Origin: Halalkalicoccus sp. NIPERK01
GTDB taxonomy: Archaea > Halobacteriota > Halobacteria > Halobacteriales > Halalkalicoccaceae
Length of the DNA stretch: 64,000 bases
Direction: 5' to 3'
NCBI RefSeq assembly: GCF_030287405.1
Contig: NZ_JASVVV010000004.1
Location: 14,081 to 78,080, forward strand
Positions 26,414 through 35,303 of this stretch are shown here, piece after piece (position 1 is the first letter of the stretch; each line of letters begins with the position of its first letter). The notes under the pieces were generated by a model. It saw only the letters and a list, made by a program, of their open reading frames with translations, searched no databases and was not told the origin of the DNA. The translations under genes and the position numbers were made by a program.

Positions 26414-26691
26414 TATCGGGCGAGCTCGGCCTCGACGAGCGCCTCGCCCTCCTCGGTGAACCGAGCGGCCCGCACGCGGAGCTTGCTCGGGGGCTTTCGT
26501 CGGCCCCGTTCCCAGACCGCCTCGTTGATCGAGGGGTCCAGACGTACGGCGTCCTCCTCGACCGAGAAGTGTTTCGCGAGGTGCTCGCGGACGATCGACA
26601 TCGCCTTGTCGGCGCGCTCGTGGCTGGCCTGTGCTTTCGCGTCCCGCAGCGGGACCGTCACCACGCGCTCCTCGAAGTCGCTCGCGCTCAT
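26413..26691 (-). CDS. rpl31e: 50S ribosomal protein L31e
   Basis: The 92-residue protein matches L31e: [14 protein letters not shown] at the N-terminus, [13 protein letters not shown] in the middle and [14 protein letters not shown] near the end. It lies near the tunnel exit on the large subunit. Its ATG shares one base with the L39e stop and its own stop overlaps the aIF6 start, so the trio is tightly coupled. Confidence 0.97.
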   Translation of the reverse strand: MSASDFEERVVTVPLRDAKAQASHERADKAMSIVREHLAKHFSVEEDAVRLDPSINEAVWERGRRKPPSKLRVRAARFTEEGEALVEAELAR

Positions 26692-26843
26692 TATTCGTCG
26701 GTGTCGCTACGGCGCCAGTTTCGCCGCTTGGGGTTTCGCGTCACGTCGCGGTCGGTCTTGAGCATCACCCACGCGGGGATGCGCGAGTTCTGGCGATCCA
26801 GCTTCGCCAGGCGCTTCTTCTTCGCCTTCGATTTCTTGCCCAT
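26691..26843 (-). CDS. rpl39e: 50S ribosomal protein L39e
   Basis: This 50-residue, very basic protein reads [20 protein letters not shown], then [11 protein letters not shown] and [14 protein letters not shown], the full L39e pattern. It lines the polypeptide exit tunnel. It is the first gene of the ribosome and SRP-receptor unit. Its TAA shares one base with the L31e ATG. Confidence 0.97.
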   Translation of the reverse strand: MGKKSKAKKKRLAKLDRQNSRIPAWVMLKTDRDVTRNPKRRNWRRSDTDE

Positions 26844-26886
26844 AGTACCCGGCAGTACCCCGGCGGCGCATAAAATCCTGTCCTTT

Positions 26887-27183
26887 TCAGAACAGCCCCG
26901 AGACCGCCCTGCCGACGCGACCGAACCGGGAACCGCCGTCGGTCGTCTCCGAACCCGCGGAATCGGAGGGCACGGGAGCGTCCCCGGATCCCGAAGCGGT
27001 GTCGGACTCGAACTCGCTCATCCTGAAGGTCACCTTGCGCTCGGAACGCTCCTCGTCGGCCTCCGTGCCGTCGTCCCACCCCGTCTGGCAGTTCGGACAG
27101 GAGGTGACGCAGTCGTGGTTGTCCCCGAACACGCGCGCGTAGTCCCGCGAGACGTATCCATCACAGCAATCACATCGAACCAT
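26887..27183 (-). CDS. Small zinc-ribbon protein (DUF7563-like)
   Basis: The 98-residue protein has an N-terminal metal-binding part with Cys4, Cys6, Cys7, Cys25, Cys29 and Cys32 (CDCC ... CPNC), followed by an acidic and Ser/Gly-rich, probably disordered tail and a short basic, hydrophobic end ([10 protein letters not shown]). Function unknown. It ends 43 bases upstream of the L39e start and may be transcribed with the ribosomal unit. Confidence 0.75.
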   Translation of the reverse strand: MVRCDCCDGYVSRDYARVFGDNHDCVTSCPNCQTGWDDGTEADEERSERKVTFRMSEFESDTASGSGDAPVPSDSAGSETTDGGSRFGRVGRAVSGLF

Positions 27184-27265
27184 ACGGACATATCGTATCT
27201 AAAACATAATAAATATAATATATTGTTTCAACGGTATCGAATCCGATACCGGGGTTAGCGACCGG

Positions 27266-27829
27266 CTAATCGGCGTCGAGCGGGTACGAGCGGACCGTCG
27301 AGTAGACCGATCCCTCGGGGCCGAGTTCGCTCTCTTTCAGCGTCACCGCCTCGACCGTCGGCCGGCCGATGGTCGGATCGCGCTCGCGGACGAGGCGCTG
27401 GACGAGTTCCTTGCCGCCGGCGTGGTCCATCCGCGCGACCGTGGCGTGGGGCGTGAAGTCGTGATCCTCGGGATCGAACCCCATCTCGACCGTCTCGCGT
27501 TCGATGGCCTCGTGGAGGCGGGTCATCTCCGTCGTCCCGTCCCGGACCCCGATCCAGACGACGCTGATGTACTCGATCGAGGGAAAGACGCCGAGGCCGC
27601 CGTACTCGGCCTCGAAGGGCGAAACGTCGGAGTCGGCGACGGCGGTTTCGAGGGCGGATTCCAGTTCGGGCAGGCGGTCCTCGGGGATCTCGCCGAGGAA
27701 CTTCAGCGTGACGTGGGTCTGGGTCGGATCGGTGGGCCGGATCCCCTCCGCCTCGTCGAGGTCCTCCTGGACGGCCGCGATCCGTTCTGCGAACTCCTCG
27801 GGGAGGTCGATGCTGACGAACAGGCGCAT
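27266..27829 (-). CDS. thpR: RNA 2',3'-cyclic phosphodiesterase (2'-5' RNA ligase family)
   Basis: The 187-residue protein has the two HxT motifs of the 2H phosphoesterase family: THVTLKF near residue 44 and TPHATVAR near residue 134. Archaeal members open 2',3'-cyclic phosphates on RNA and can ligate tRNA halves in vitro. The ATG at 27829 (MRLFVSIDLPEE) gives the family N-terminus. A perfect hairpin lies just upstream in its leader (27833-27847). Confidence 0.93.
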   Translation of the reverse strand: MRLFVSIDLPEEFAERIAAVQEDLDEAEGIRPTDPTQTHVTLKFLGEIPEDRLPELESALETAVADSDVSPFEAEYGGLGVFPSIEYISVVWIGVRDGTTEMTRLHEAIERETVEMGFDPEDHDFTPHATVARMDHAGGKELVQRLVRERDPTIGRPTVEAVTLKESELGPEGSVYSTVRSYPLDAD

Positions 27830-28123
27830 GGCGGGCGTTCGACGCCCAGCGGGTAATCGCTGTGGGTGCAGTCGGGTGGCCGTTGCTGTTGCTGTGGTAG
27901 TGCGGTACTGGGGTAGTGGTGCGGTGGCCGGCGTGAGCGTGGCTGCCACGTCCGGCAGCCACACGAGCGGGACGGGGAAGGGCTGGTTCACTAAGCGAGC
28001 AGTTCGGGCCCGAACTGCTCGCAATGCGGCCTGGAGGAAATGAAAGGGGCGAGGCCGGACTGCCAAGTCCGGCCGAGGGCTTTCGTGCGTAGGGCTTAAC
28101 ACCGCATCGCCCCTATCCCATCC
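27830..28123. other. 294-bp spacer with four perfect hairpins; possible structured RNA
   Basis: This divergent spacer holds no ORF that I trust. It has GGGCGT-TCG-ACGCCC (27833-27847) and GTGGCTGCC-6 nt-GGCAGCCAC (27939-27962). A 28-nt perfect palindrome with 14-nt half GCGAGCAGTTCGGG follows (27995-28022), then GGCCGGACT-GCCA-AGTCCGGCC (28053-28074). The last three lie in 136 bases. A short unpaired purine-rich piece (GGAGGAAATGAAAGGGGCGA) sits between the last two. It could be a small RNA gene, a miniature mobile element or a regulatory spacer. Confidence 0.5.
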
Positions 28124-28861
28124 ATGACCGATCCAGAGGACCGAGACCACCGCTTTTCCGAGGGACAGGGCTTCTCCGACGCCTACGAGGAGTTCGACCT
28201 CGATCCCCCCGAACTCCGGGTCGACCCCGAGAAGGTCGATCCCGTCGACTCGCGCGTGCTCACCGACCTGCTCGACGAGCACAACGTCTCGCGCGAGGAC
28301 ATCGACGTCGAGTCGCTGGTCGAGGTCGGCCTCTCGTACATGGGGATCAACCGCCACGAGCAGGCGACCACGACCTTCGAGCGCGCCGCCCGGTTCGCCG
28401 AGGACGACTCGCTGCTCGCCCAGGAGGCGTGGGCGAACAAGGGCGTCGCCCACGCCGAACTCGAGGAGTACGACGAGGCGATCGGCGCCTACCGGGAGGC
28501 GCTGCGGATCGACGATCGCTCCGAACACGCCGCGGTCGCCGAGACCAACCTCGCGTACGCGCTCTGGGAGACCGGCAAGACCGAGCAGGCGCTCGAACAC
28601 GCCGAACGCGCCGTCGAGATCGACAACCGCTTCCCGCAGGCGTGGTACAACCGCGGCTTCTTCCTGCTCGAACGCGGTCTCGCCGAGGAGGCGGTCAACT
28701 GCTTCGACAACGCGATGCGCCTCGGACTCAGGAGCGCCGACCTGCTCGAGGAGAAGGCCCGCGCCCACGAGGAACTGGGCGAGGACGAACGCGCCGAGGA
28801 CCTCGCCGAGGAGGCCGAGGAGCTACGCGCCGAGAGCGAACAACAGTTGATGGAGCGATGA
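28124..28861 (+). CDS. Tetratricopeptide repeat protein
   Basis: The 245-residue acidic protein has four or five TPR units from about residue 65 to 215. Examples are NKGVAHAELEEYDEAIGAYR, NLAYALWETGKTEQALEHAE and WYNRGFFLLERGLAEEAVNC. Such repeats bind partner proteins. Partner unknown. The stop overlaps the next start (ATGA), so it is coupled with the DUF424 gene, a pair I recall from other haloarchaea. Confidence 0.88.
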   Translation: MTDPEDRDHRFSEGQGFSDAYEEFDLDPPELRVDPEKVDPVDSRVLTDLLDEHNVSREDIDVESLVEVGLSYMGINRHEQATTTFERAARFAEDDSLLAQEAWANKGVAHAELEEYDEAIGAYREALRIDDRSEHAAVAETNLAYALWETGKTEQALEHAERAVEIDNRFPQAWYNRGFFLLERGLAEEAVNCFDNAMRLGLRSADLLEEKARAHEELGEDERAEDLAEEAEELRAESEQQLMER

Positions 28862-29148
28862 TCGTAAACGAGCGCGAGACCCCGAAGGGGCTGTTGGTCT
28901 CGGTCTGCGATCGCGAGGTCCTCGGGGAAACCTTCGAGAACGGCGAGGTCTCGATCACCGTGACCGAGGAGTTCTACGGCGGCGACGAGGCCGCGGAATC
29001 GGAGGTCGCGGCGACGCTCGCGCGCGCGAGCGTCGCGAACCTCGTCGGCGAGCGGGCGGTCGCGCTCGCCATCGAACGGGGCCACGTCGACGAGACGAAC
29101 GTCCTCGACATCGACGGCACGCCCCACGCGCAGTTCCTGCGGATGTGA
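28858..29148 (+). CDS. DUF424 family protein
   Basis: The 96-residue protein matches archaeal DUF424: MIVNERETPKGLLVSVCD at the N-terminus, EVSITVTEEFYGG in the middle and VLDIDGTPHAQFLRM at the end. Function is not established; small archaeal-only proteins of this kind are often linked to translation. Its TGA abuts the opposite stop as TGATCA. Confidence 0.88.
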   Translation: MIVNERETPKGLLVSVCDREVLGETFENGEVSITVTEEFYGGDEAAESEVAATLARASVANLVGERAVALAIERGHVDETNVLDIDGTPHAQFLRM

Positions 29149-30117
29149 TCAGTCGATCCCGAGGAGTTTCGAGGGGTTTTCGTAGACGATCGCCCGAACG
29201 TCCTCGCGGTCGACGCCGAGACGACACAGGTCCATGATCGTCCGCTTCATCGCGAAGGCGTCGTGTTCCATCGCGCCGATGAGGTCGGTGTCGAGGACGA
29301 TCCTGTCGGCTCCGTACGCCTCGATGGCGCTCGCGACGTCGGCGGGGTCGAACCCGCGCAGCCACGGCGCGCTGACGCTGAAGCTCAGGTAACAGTCCGT
29401 GTTCTCCAGGACGAGCGGGACGATCTCGGGGCTCGCGTGGTCGATCACGACCTGCTCGTCGGACAACCCCGTCTCGTCCGCGAGTTCGAGGTCGATCTCG
29501 ACGGCCTCGCGTTTCGCGGTCGCGGGACCCAACAACGGCTCGGTGAAGCTCGCGTTCGCCTCCTCGTAGCTGTGGCTATATCTCGCGGAAAGGCCGCCCT
29601 TGCTCGATCCGGGGGTGTGGATCAGGATCGGCAGGCCCGTTTCGCGGGCGACGTGCATCTGTTCGCGCACGACGTCGCGCTGTTCGTCGATCCCCCACCC
29701 GACCGTGTGGTGGGTCGATTCGATTCCCGTCTCGCCGATGGCGACCACCCGCTCGTCCGCACAGTAGTCCGGAAGCGCCGCGAGCAGTTCCTCGCTCCCC
29801 TCCACGCCGGCCCAGGTGTGGACGCCGACGGCGACGTACTGGTCGTAGAAGTGCCGGTGATCGAAACACGCCGCCCGCCGGAGGGCGTCGTCCCAGAGGA
29901 ACCGGACGTCGTCGGCCGAGACGGGGCGATACGGCGCCCAGTAGTAGCCCGCGGCGATCATCACCGCCGCGCGAGCGCCGCTCAGATCGAATCGTTCCCT
30001 GTCGTTCCACGTGAGCGACTGGGTGTGCTGGTGGATGTCGATCCACGGGATCTCGAGCGGTTCGGGCGTCTCCCCGGCGGGCGTACCGCCGAGTGGCCGG
30101 TTCGTAAACGACGTCAT
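29149..30117 (-). CDS. TatD-like metal-dependent hydrolase
   Basis: The 322-residue protein is a TIM-barrel amidohydrolase-type enzyme with DIHQHT (metal His pair near residue 35), AIGETGIEST (Glu ligand), LPILIHTPG, VIDHAS and IVLDTD motifs in the usual TatD order. TatD enzymes act as DNases or on other phosphoesters; this haloarchaeal branch is uncharacterised as far as I know. I chose ATG at 30117 (MTSFTNRPLGG); the upstream Met at 30141 would add eight residues. Confidence 0.85.
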   Translation of the reverse strand: MTSFTNRPLGGTPAGETPEPLEIPWIDIHQHTQSLTWNDRERFDLSGARAAVMIAAGYYWAPYRPVSADDVRFLWDDALRRAACFDHRHFYDQYVAVGVHTWAGVEGSEELLAALPDYCADERVVAIGETGIESTHHTVGWGIDEQRDVVREQMHVARETGLPILIHTPGSSKGGLSARYSHSYEEANASFTEPLLGPATAKREAVEIDLELADETGLSDEQVVIDHASPEIVPLVLENTDCYLSFSVSAPWLRGFDPADVASAIEAYGADRIVLDTDLIGAMEHDAFAMKRTIMDLCRLGVDREDVRAIVYENPSKLLGID

Positions 30118-30247
30118 GGATCGGATTACGCGTACAGCCACAAGTAATGGTGCGAAACGTCGTACCGCGGGTGGTGAAACCGACTTCGGTTACGTCCGCC
30201 CGTGAGGACCGAAGGAATGTTCTCCCTCGAACCCCTCTCCCTCCTCA

Positions 30248-31495
30248 ATGGGAGTTCAGGAATCCGCACCGCTCGACGTCGAACGCATCAGGGAGGACTT
30301 CCCGATTCTCGAACGGGAGTTCGACGGCAATCGGCTAGTGTATCTCGACAACGCCGCCACCACGCAGACGCCGAACCAGGTGGTCGACGCGATCGCGGAG
30401 TACTACCGGGAAACGAACGCGAACGTCCACCGCGGGATCCACCACCTCAGCCAGGAGGCCTCTATTCGCTACGAGGAGGCCCACGATAGCTTGGCAGAAT
30501 TCGTCGGCGCCTCGGGCGGGCGCGAGGAGATGGTCTTCACGAAGAACACCACCGAGGCCGAGAACCTCGTCGCCTACGCGTGGGGGCTGAACGAGCTCGA
30601 GGAGGGCGACGAAGTCGTCCTCACCGAGATGGAACACCACGCCTCGCTGGTGACGTGGCAACAGATCGCGAAGCGAACGGGCGCGAAAGTGCGCTACGTC
30701 CGGATCACCGACGAGGGCGAACTCGACATGGAGCACGCCCGCGAACTCATCGGCGAGGACACCCGAATGGTCTCCGTGGTGCACGTCTCGAACGCGCTCG
30801 GGACGATCAACCCCGTGAGCGAACTCGCCGACCTCGCCCACGAGAACGGCTCGCTGATCTTCGTCGACGGCGCACAGGCCGTCCCGAACCGCCCGGTGGA
30901 CGTCGAGGCGATCGACGCCGACTTCTACGCCTTCTCGGGCCACAAGATGGCCGGCCCCACGGGCATCGGCTGTCTCTACGGGAAGAGGGCGATCCTCGAG
31001 GGGATGGAGCCGTTCCTCTACGGCGGCGAGATGATCCGCAAGGTCACGTTCGAGGACACCACCTGGAACGACCTCCCGTGGAAGTACGAGGCCGGCACCC
31101 CGCTGATCGCGCAGGGAATCGCCCTCGATAGGGCAGTAGAGTACCTCGAAGGCATCGGCATGGACCGGATCCGCGCCCACGAGGAGTGGCTCACCGAGTA
31201 CGCCCTCGATCGTCTCTCCGGGTTCGACGACATCGAGATCTACGGGCCGAAGGAGGCCACCGAGCGTGGCGGCCTCGTCGGCTTCAATCTGGAGGGGGTT
31301 CACGCCCACGACATGGCCTCGATCATGAACGACCACGCGGTGGCGATCCGCGCGGGCGACCACTGCACCCAGCCGCTGCACGACAAACTCGGCGTCGCGG
31401 CCTCCGCGCGGGCCTCCTTCTACCTCTACAACACCCGCGATGAGGTCGATCGGTTGGTGGAGGCGGTCGGCGACGCCCGACAGCTGTTCGCGTGA
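30248..31495 (+). CDS. sufS: Cysteine desulfurase SufS
   Basis: The 415-residue PLP enzyme takes sulfur from cysteine for Fe-S cluster assembly. It has the N-terminal DNAATTQTP, TTEAENL, the PLP Lys233 in SGHKMAGPTG and the persulfide Cys373 in RAGDHCTQPLH, which is the SufS (group II) form. Its partner sufU lies 1.6 kb downstream on the same strand, split off by a small membrane gene and a PQQ-repeat lipoprotein. Confidence 0.96.
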   Translation: MGVQESAPLDVERIREDFPILEREFDGNRLVYLDNAATTQTPNQVVDAIAEYYRETNANVHRGIHHLSQEASIRYEEAHDSLAEFVGASGGREEMVFTKNTTEAENLVAYAWGLNELEEGDEVVLTEMEHHASLVTWQQIAKRTGAKVRYVRITDEGELDMEHARELIGEDTRMVSVVHVSNALGTINPVSELADLAHENGSLIFVDGAQAVPNRPVDVEAIDADFYAFSGHKMAGPTGIGCLYGKRAILEGMEPFLYGGEMIRKVTFEDTTWNDLPWKYEAGTPLIAQGIALDRAVEYLEGIGMDRIRAHEEWLTEYALDRLSGFDDIEIYGPKEATERGGLVGFNLEGVHAHDMASIMNDHAVAIRAGDHCTQPLHDKLGVAASARASFYLYNTRDEVDRLVEAVGDARQLFA

Positions 31496-31573
31496 GCGAA
31501 CGCCGACCCCACGGGGGTCACGGTGTACGAGCGTTCCCGCTCGATCCGGAGCGGTACGGACCAGCGACTCGAT

Positions 31574-31768
31574 CTACCCCCGAAACAACAGCACGCCGGC
31601 GGCCAGGAGCGCGAGCGGGCTCGCGGCGACCAGCGTGATCCCGAGCCCCGGATAGCCCGCGAAGACCAGGCTCGTGCCGACGGTCAGGAGGATGACGAAC
31701 AGGCCGACGAGTCCGAACAGCAGGCGCCTGCGGCGAGTCACCCGGGCGAGGTCCCCGTTCGAAGTCAT
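31574..31768 (-). CDS. Small two-helix membrane protein, 64 aa
   Basis: The protein starts MTSNGDLARVTRRRRLLFG, a basic cytoplasmic segment, and has two hydrophobic helices (about 16-35 and 40-60). It is convergent with sufS and divergent from the PQQ-repeat gene. I do not recognise a function. The ATG at 31768 is preferred over one 36 bases upstream. Confidence 0.65.
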   Translation of the reverse strand: MTSNGDLARVTRRRRLLFGLVGLFVILLTVGTSLVFAGYPGLGITLVAASPLALLAAGVLLFRG

Positions 31769-31864
31769 ACCGATACGTACGTGATCGGGCGCTTTAGTGT
31801 CCACCTTTTGTCGTGCTGCGGGCTGAGCGAAACACTCAGGGCCGCTCGGCGAGACGGCCCCGCC

Positions 31865-33073
31865 ATGAGCGGAACTCCCGATACGAGACGGCGGCGGCTA
31901 CTCCGGGCGCTTGGGGTCGGCGCGTTCGGCGGTCTCGCCGGCTGTACCGACGCCGGAGACGAGGACGGGCAGGACCCATCGGGCGACGGACCACCGGACG
32001 GCGGGGACGGTGGGGGCGACGAACCTCTGGAGGACGGGGGTGACGCCGGATCACAGGCGGCGGACTGGCCGACCTACCGCGCCGACCCGGCGAACACGGG
32101 CCACCGACCGGACGCGAGCGGCCCCGACGACCCCGAGGTCGCGTGGACGGCCGAGACCGGTGACGCGATCTACGCCTCGCCGACCGTCTTCGACGGCGTG
32201 GTCTACGTCGGCAGCTACGACGACACGCTGTACGCGCTCGACGCGGAGTCCGGCGAGGAGAACTGGGCGTTCGACGCGGGGGGCAACGTCTTCTCGTCGG
32301 TCGCGGTCGCGGGCGGGTTCGCGTACGTCGGGAGCTTCGACAACGGGGTCCACGCGATCGACCCCGCGGACGGCACGGAGGCGGAACGCTTCGAGACGGG
32401 CGATCCCGTCGGTTCCTCGCCGGCGGTCGTCGAGCGGGAACTGTACGTCGGCTGTGACGACGGGCGCGTCTACGGACTGGGCGAGAACGAGTGGCAGGCC
32501 GAGACCGGCGCGGAGGTCGTCGCCAGCCCCGCCGTCGGCGAGGGGACGGTCTTCGTCGGGAGCTTCGACGGCGTCTTCTACGCGCTCGACGCCGCCTCGG
32601 GCGAGGAACGCTGGACCGTCGAGGGAAGCGGGGAGTTCGAGGGCCCCGCGGCGGTCTCGGACGGGACGGTCTTCGTCGGCGACCGGGGCGGCGCGTTCCA
32701 CGCGCTCGACGCCGCCTCGGGCGAGGAACGCTGGCGGCTCGATGTCGGCGACTGGACCGGGTCGGGGCCGGCGATCACGAACGACACCGTCTACGCCGCC
32801 AACCGCGACGGGAACGTCCACGCGCTCGACGCCGCCTCGGGCGAGGAGCGCTGGCGGTTCCAGACCGGCGCGGAAGTGTGGTCCTCGCCGACGGTCGCGG
32901 GCGATCGGGTCTACGTCGCCAACCGCGACGGGAACGTCTACGCGCTCGACGCCGCCGAGGGCACGAACGAGTGGAGCCTCTCGGTCGGCGAGGTCACGTT
33001 CTCCTCGCCGGCGGTGGTCGGCGACACCCTCTACGTCGGCAGCACCGACGGGGGCCTCTACGCGCTCAGATAG
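31865..33073 (+). CDS. PQQ-repeat beta-propeller lipoprotein
   Basis: The 402-residue protein has a twin-arginine-like start (TRRRRLLRALGVGAFGG) and a lipobox ending at Cys27 (LAGC), then an acidic Gly-rich linker. Seven or eight repeats follow with the pattern VYVGS-x-DGxxYALDAxSGEExW, one propeller blade each. It is like haloarchaeal PQQ-binding-like proteins and BamB. It probably works outside the cell as a scaffold; true PQQ binding is not shown. A hairpin (GGGCCG/CGGCCC) lies just before the ATG. Confidence 0.88.
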   Translation: MSGTPDTRRRRLLRALGVGAFGGLAGCTDAGDEDGQDPSGDGPPDGGDGGGDEPLEDGGDAGSQAADWPTYRADPANTGHRPDASGPDDPEVAWTAETGDAIYASPTVFDGVVYVGSYDDTLYALDAESGEENWAFDAGGNVFSSVAVAGGFAYVGSFDNGVHAIDPADGTEAERFETGDPVGSSPAVVERELYVGCDDGRVYGLGENEWQAETGAEVVASPAVGEGTVFVGSFDGVFYALDAASGEERWTVEGSGEFEGPAAVSDGTVFVGDRGGAFHALDAASGEERWRLDVGDWTGSGPAITNDTVYAANRDGNVHALDAASGEERWRFQTGAEVWSSPTVAGDRVYVANRDGNVYALDAAEGTNEWSLSVGEVTFSSPAVVGDTLYVGSTDGGLYALR

Positions 33074-33119
33074 GCCCTGCGGAACCCTTTTGGCCGCCAC
33101 TCCCGTACTCGCTCGCAAT

Positions 33120-33539
33120 ATGAGCATGGGATCGGACATGTACCGCGAGCAGATCCTCGATCACTACAAGAACCCCCGGAACTACGGCGAACTCGAGGAT
33201 CCCACCTTCTCGCACGTCGGCGAGAACCCGATGTGCGGCGACGAGATCTCGGTCGACGTCGTCCTCGAAGGGGACGGCGAGACCATCGAGTACGTCGCCT
33301 TCTCGGGCGACGGCTGTGCGATCAGCCAGGCCAGCGCGAGCCTCCTCACCCAGAAACTGCCCGGCATGAGCCTCGACGAACTCGCGGAGATGGACCGCGA
33401 CGACGTCACCGAGATGCTCGGCATCGAGATCAGTCCGATGCGGATCAAGTGCGCGGTGCTCGCCGAGAAGGTCGCCCAGGACGGCGCGGAGATCTATCGG
33501 GGGGAAACCGAGATCGAGAAGACCACGACCGAGGACTGA
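33120..33539 (+). CDS. sufU: Fe-S cluster assembly scaffold SufU
   Basis: The 139-residue protein has the three ligand Cys of the SufU/IscU family: Cys39 with Asp41 (MCGDE), Cys66 (GDGCAIS) and Cys111 (RIKCAVLA). The insert between Cys66 and Cys111 is of SufU size. It receives sulfur from SufS or acts as its zinc-bound partner. In-frame starts MSMGSDMYRE, MGSDMY and MYRE are all possible. Its TGA abuts the opposing ferredoxin stop. Confidence 0.94.
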   Translation: MSMGSDMYREQILDHYKNPRNYGELEDPTFSHVGENPMCGDEISVDVVLEGDGETIEYVAFSGDGCAISQASASLLTQKLPGMSLDELAEMDRDDVTEMLGIEISPMRIKCAVLAEKVAQDGAEIYRGETEIEKTTTED

Positions 33540-33854
33540 TCACTTCCAGGGGTTCTCTACCAACCCCGACTGGACGTCGGCACCGACCCTGATCCGACAC
33601 GGCGCTCGGGGACGGGCGATACACAACAACACGTAGCCCGCTTCGAGGTGACGGTCCTTGAGCGCCCGCGGCGGCCGGGAGTGATGGACCTCGCCGGCGA
33701 GAAGTCGTCCAACGCAGGTCGCGCACGCGCCGGTCAGACAGCCAAAGGGGAGGGCGATCCCCGCCCGCTCTGCGGCGTCGAGCACGGTCTCGGTCCCCGG
33801 CACGTCGATCGTTTCGACGCGATCGGACCGTTCGAGGACGACCTCGTGGCTCAC
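33540..33854 (-). CDS. Plant-type [2Fe-2S] ferredoxin (first of two)
   Basis: The 104-residue protein has the cluster motif Cys39-x4-Cys44-x2-Cys47 and Cys78 (CLTGACATC ... LLCIARP). It lacks the helical N-terminal insert of the classic halobacterial ferredoxin. It starts with GTG that overlaps the SBP56 stop (GTGA), so the two are coupled. It is a paralogue of the ferredoxin at 35304-35621; both end in a similar NPW or SPW tail. Confidence 0.9.
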   Translation of the reverse strand: MSHEVVLERSDRVETIDVPGTETVLDAAERAGIALPFGCLTGACATCVGRLLAGEVHHSRPPRALKDRHLEAGYVLLCIARPRAPCRIRVGADVQSGLVENPWK

Positions 33855-35242
33855 TGCCAGACGTCGCTGGTGCAGTCGCCGTCGGGCCAGCGGATCTCGT
33901 GGGCGCGCGCCGGCCCCTCGGGGAGGTCCCCGAAGTCGACGAGGAACTCCTCGTCGAGGCTCATCGTCCCCTTCCGGGGGTCGACGTCGGCCTTCAGCAT
34001 CACCGACCCGCGCTCGCCTTCCTCGGGGAAGAACTGGTTGTCCCAACTCGAAAACAGCGAGGTCGTCCAGTAGAGGCGCTCGCCGTCGAGCGAGAGTTGG
34101 AGCATCTGTGGCCCGCCCGCGAGTTCGCGGTCCCCCACCGGCGCGGGGTCGCCGAAGTAGCCGCCGGCGCGGATCCGGTCCGCGAGCCGCGGGTTGGCCG
34201 GGTCGGAGATGTCGTACATCCGCACGTCGCCGTGGAGCCAGTTCGAGAAGAAGAGGTAGCGGTCGTCCATCGAGATCAGGAGATCGGTGACGAGACCAGG
34301 GACTGGAAAGTCCCATCCCTCGTGCTCGCGGGACTCGATATCGATGACCTTCTCGGCGTGCCACTCGCCGCCCTCTTCGAAGAAGTGAAACACGTTCGAG
34401 GAGAGCGCCGCGCCGACGTAGCCGTGGGCGGCTTCGGGACTGTGCAAAAAGCGTACCTCCAGGGGGATCTGTCCCTCCTCGCCGAGATCGATCGTCTGCT
34501 CGACGTACCCCTCCTCCCAGTTCCAGAAGTGCAGTTTCCGCCCGTACTTGCCGGCCTCGACGTCCTCGAGGTCGAACCCCGGATAGTAGGTCTCGGGTGC
34601 GGCCCACTCCGAGGAGACCATCACGTTGTGGCGGGGCTGGTACCAGTAGTCGTAGTTCATCTCGATCTCGCCGGGCGGGTCCCACCGGCCGTCGATCCCG
34701 AACTCCTCGTTGAGTTCGAGAAAGCCCCCCGGCAGCTCCCCGTCGGCGTTCCCGAGCATGCTGATGACGATCTGGCCGTCGGGGATGCAGTGGACGGTGT
34801 GGGGCGCCGAGAGGTCGTACTCGAAGACCTCCTCGGGTTCGATCACCCGCACTATCTCCGGGTTCCGGCGTTCTTTCGTGTCGACGATATGGATCCGCGA
34901 GGAGCGCTGGCCGGGCACCACGAGGTGGCGTCGCTCCAACCCCTCGACGTGGCACGACGAGGAGCAGGCGTTCCACCCGAAGTGGTGGAGTTCGTCGCCC
35001 CGGTTGGGCATCTCGACCCGATCGACGATCTCGGTGTAGGTCTCGGAGTCGGGATCGACGTCGACGACCGCGAGGAAGTCGGGCGCGTCCACATCCGTTC
35101 CGACGTACAGCCCCATCACGTAGGCGACCTCCTCGGGGTCGCTCTCCTCGATGGCGGCCTGGGGGGTCGCGTATCCCGGTCCCTCGGCGGCGTGGTGCTC
35201 GTGGTCCGCGTGCGTCTCGGTCGGTCGGTCTGCGTCGCTCAT
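33851..35242 (-). CDS. SBP56 family protein (selenium-binding, methanethiol oxidase)
   Basis: The 463-residue protein matches SBP56/SELENBP1. HHFGWNACSSSCH (residues 86-98) corresponds to the conserved Cys and His site, APHTVHCIPDG and MVSSEWAAP are central landmarks, and SLFSSWDNQF with MLKADVD lies near the end. Known family members oxidise methanethiol to H2S, formaldehyde and H2O2 and need a metal. The N-terminus is His-rich (HADHEHH). It lies between two [2Fe-2S] ferredoxins in one operon, which suggests an electron acceptor other than O2; that is inference. Confidence 0.93.
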   Translation of the reverse strand: MSDADRPTETHADHEHHAAEGPGYATPQAAIEESDPEEVAYVMGLYVGTDVDAPDFLAVVDVDPDSETYTEIVDRVEMPNRGDELHHFGWNACSSSCHVEGLERRHLVVPGQRSSRIHIVDTKERRNPEIVRVIEPEEVFEYDLSAPHTVHCIPDGQIVISMLGNADGELPGGFLELNEEFGIDGRWDPPGEIEMNYDYWYQPRHNVMVSSEWAAPETYYPGFDLEDVEAGKYGRKLHFWNWEEGYVEQTIDLGEEGQIPLEVRFLHSPEAAHGYVGAALSSNVFHFFEEGGEWHAEKVIDIESREHEGWDFPVPGLVTDLLISMDDRYLFFSNWLHGDVRMYDISDPANPRLADRIRAGGYFGDPAPVGDRELAGGPQMLQLSLDGERLYWTTSLFSSWDNQFFPEEGERGSVMLKADVDPRKGTMSLDEEFLVDFGDLPEGPARAHEIRWPDGDCTSDVWQ

Positions 35243-35303
35243 GGACGGTCCATCGACGCCGATCCTAATAGTGGTATGTGGTACCGTAGGTGGGCGGGAG
35301 AAG

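Noticed and set aside
27266-28768. 500-codon frame extending thpR upstream
   Set aside because: Only the last 187 codons match ThpR. The upstream part is antisense to the TPR gene and crosses the hairpin spacer.
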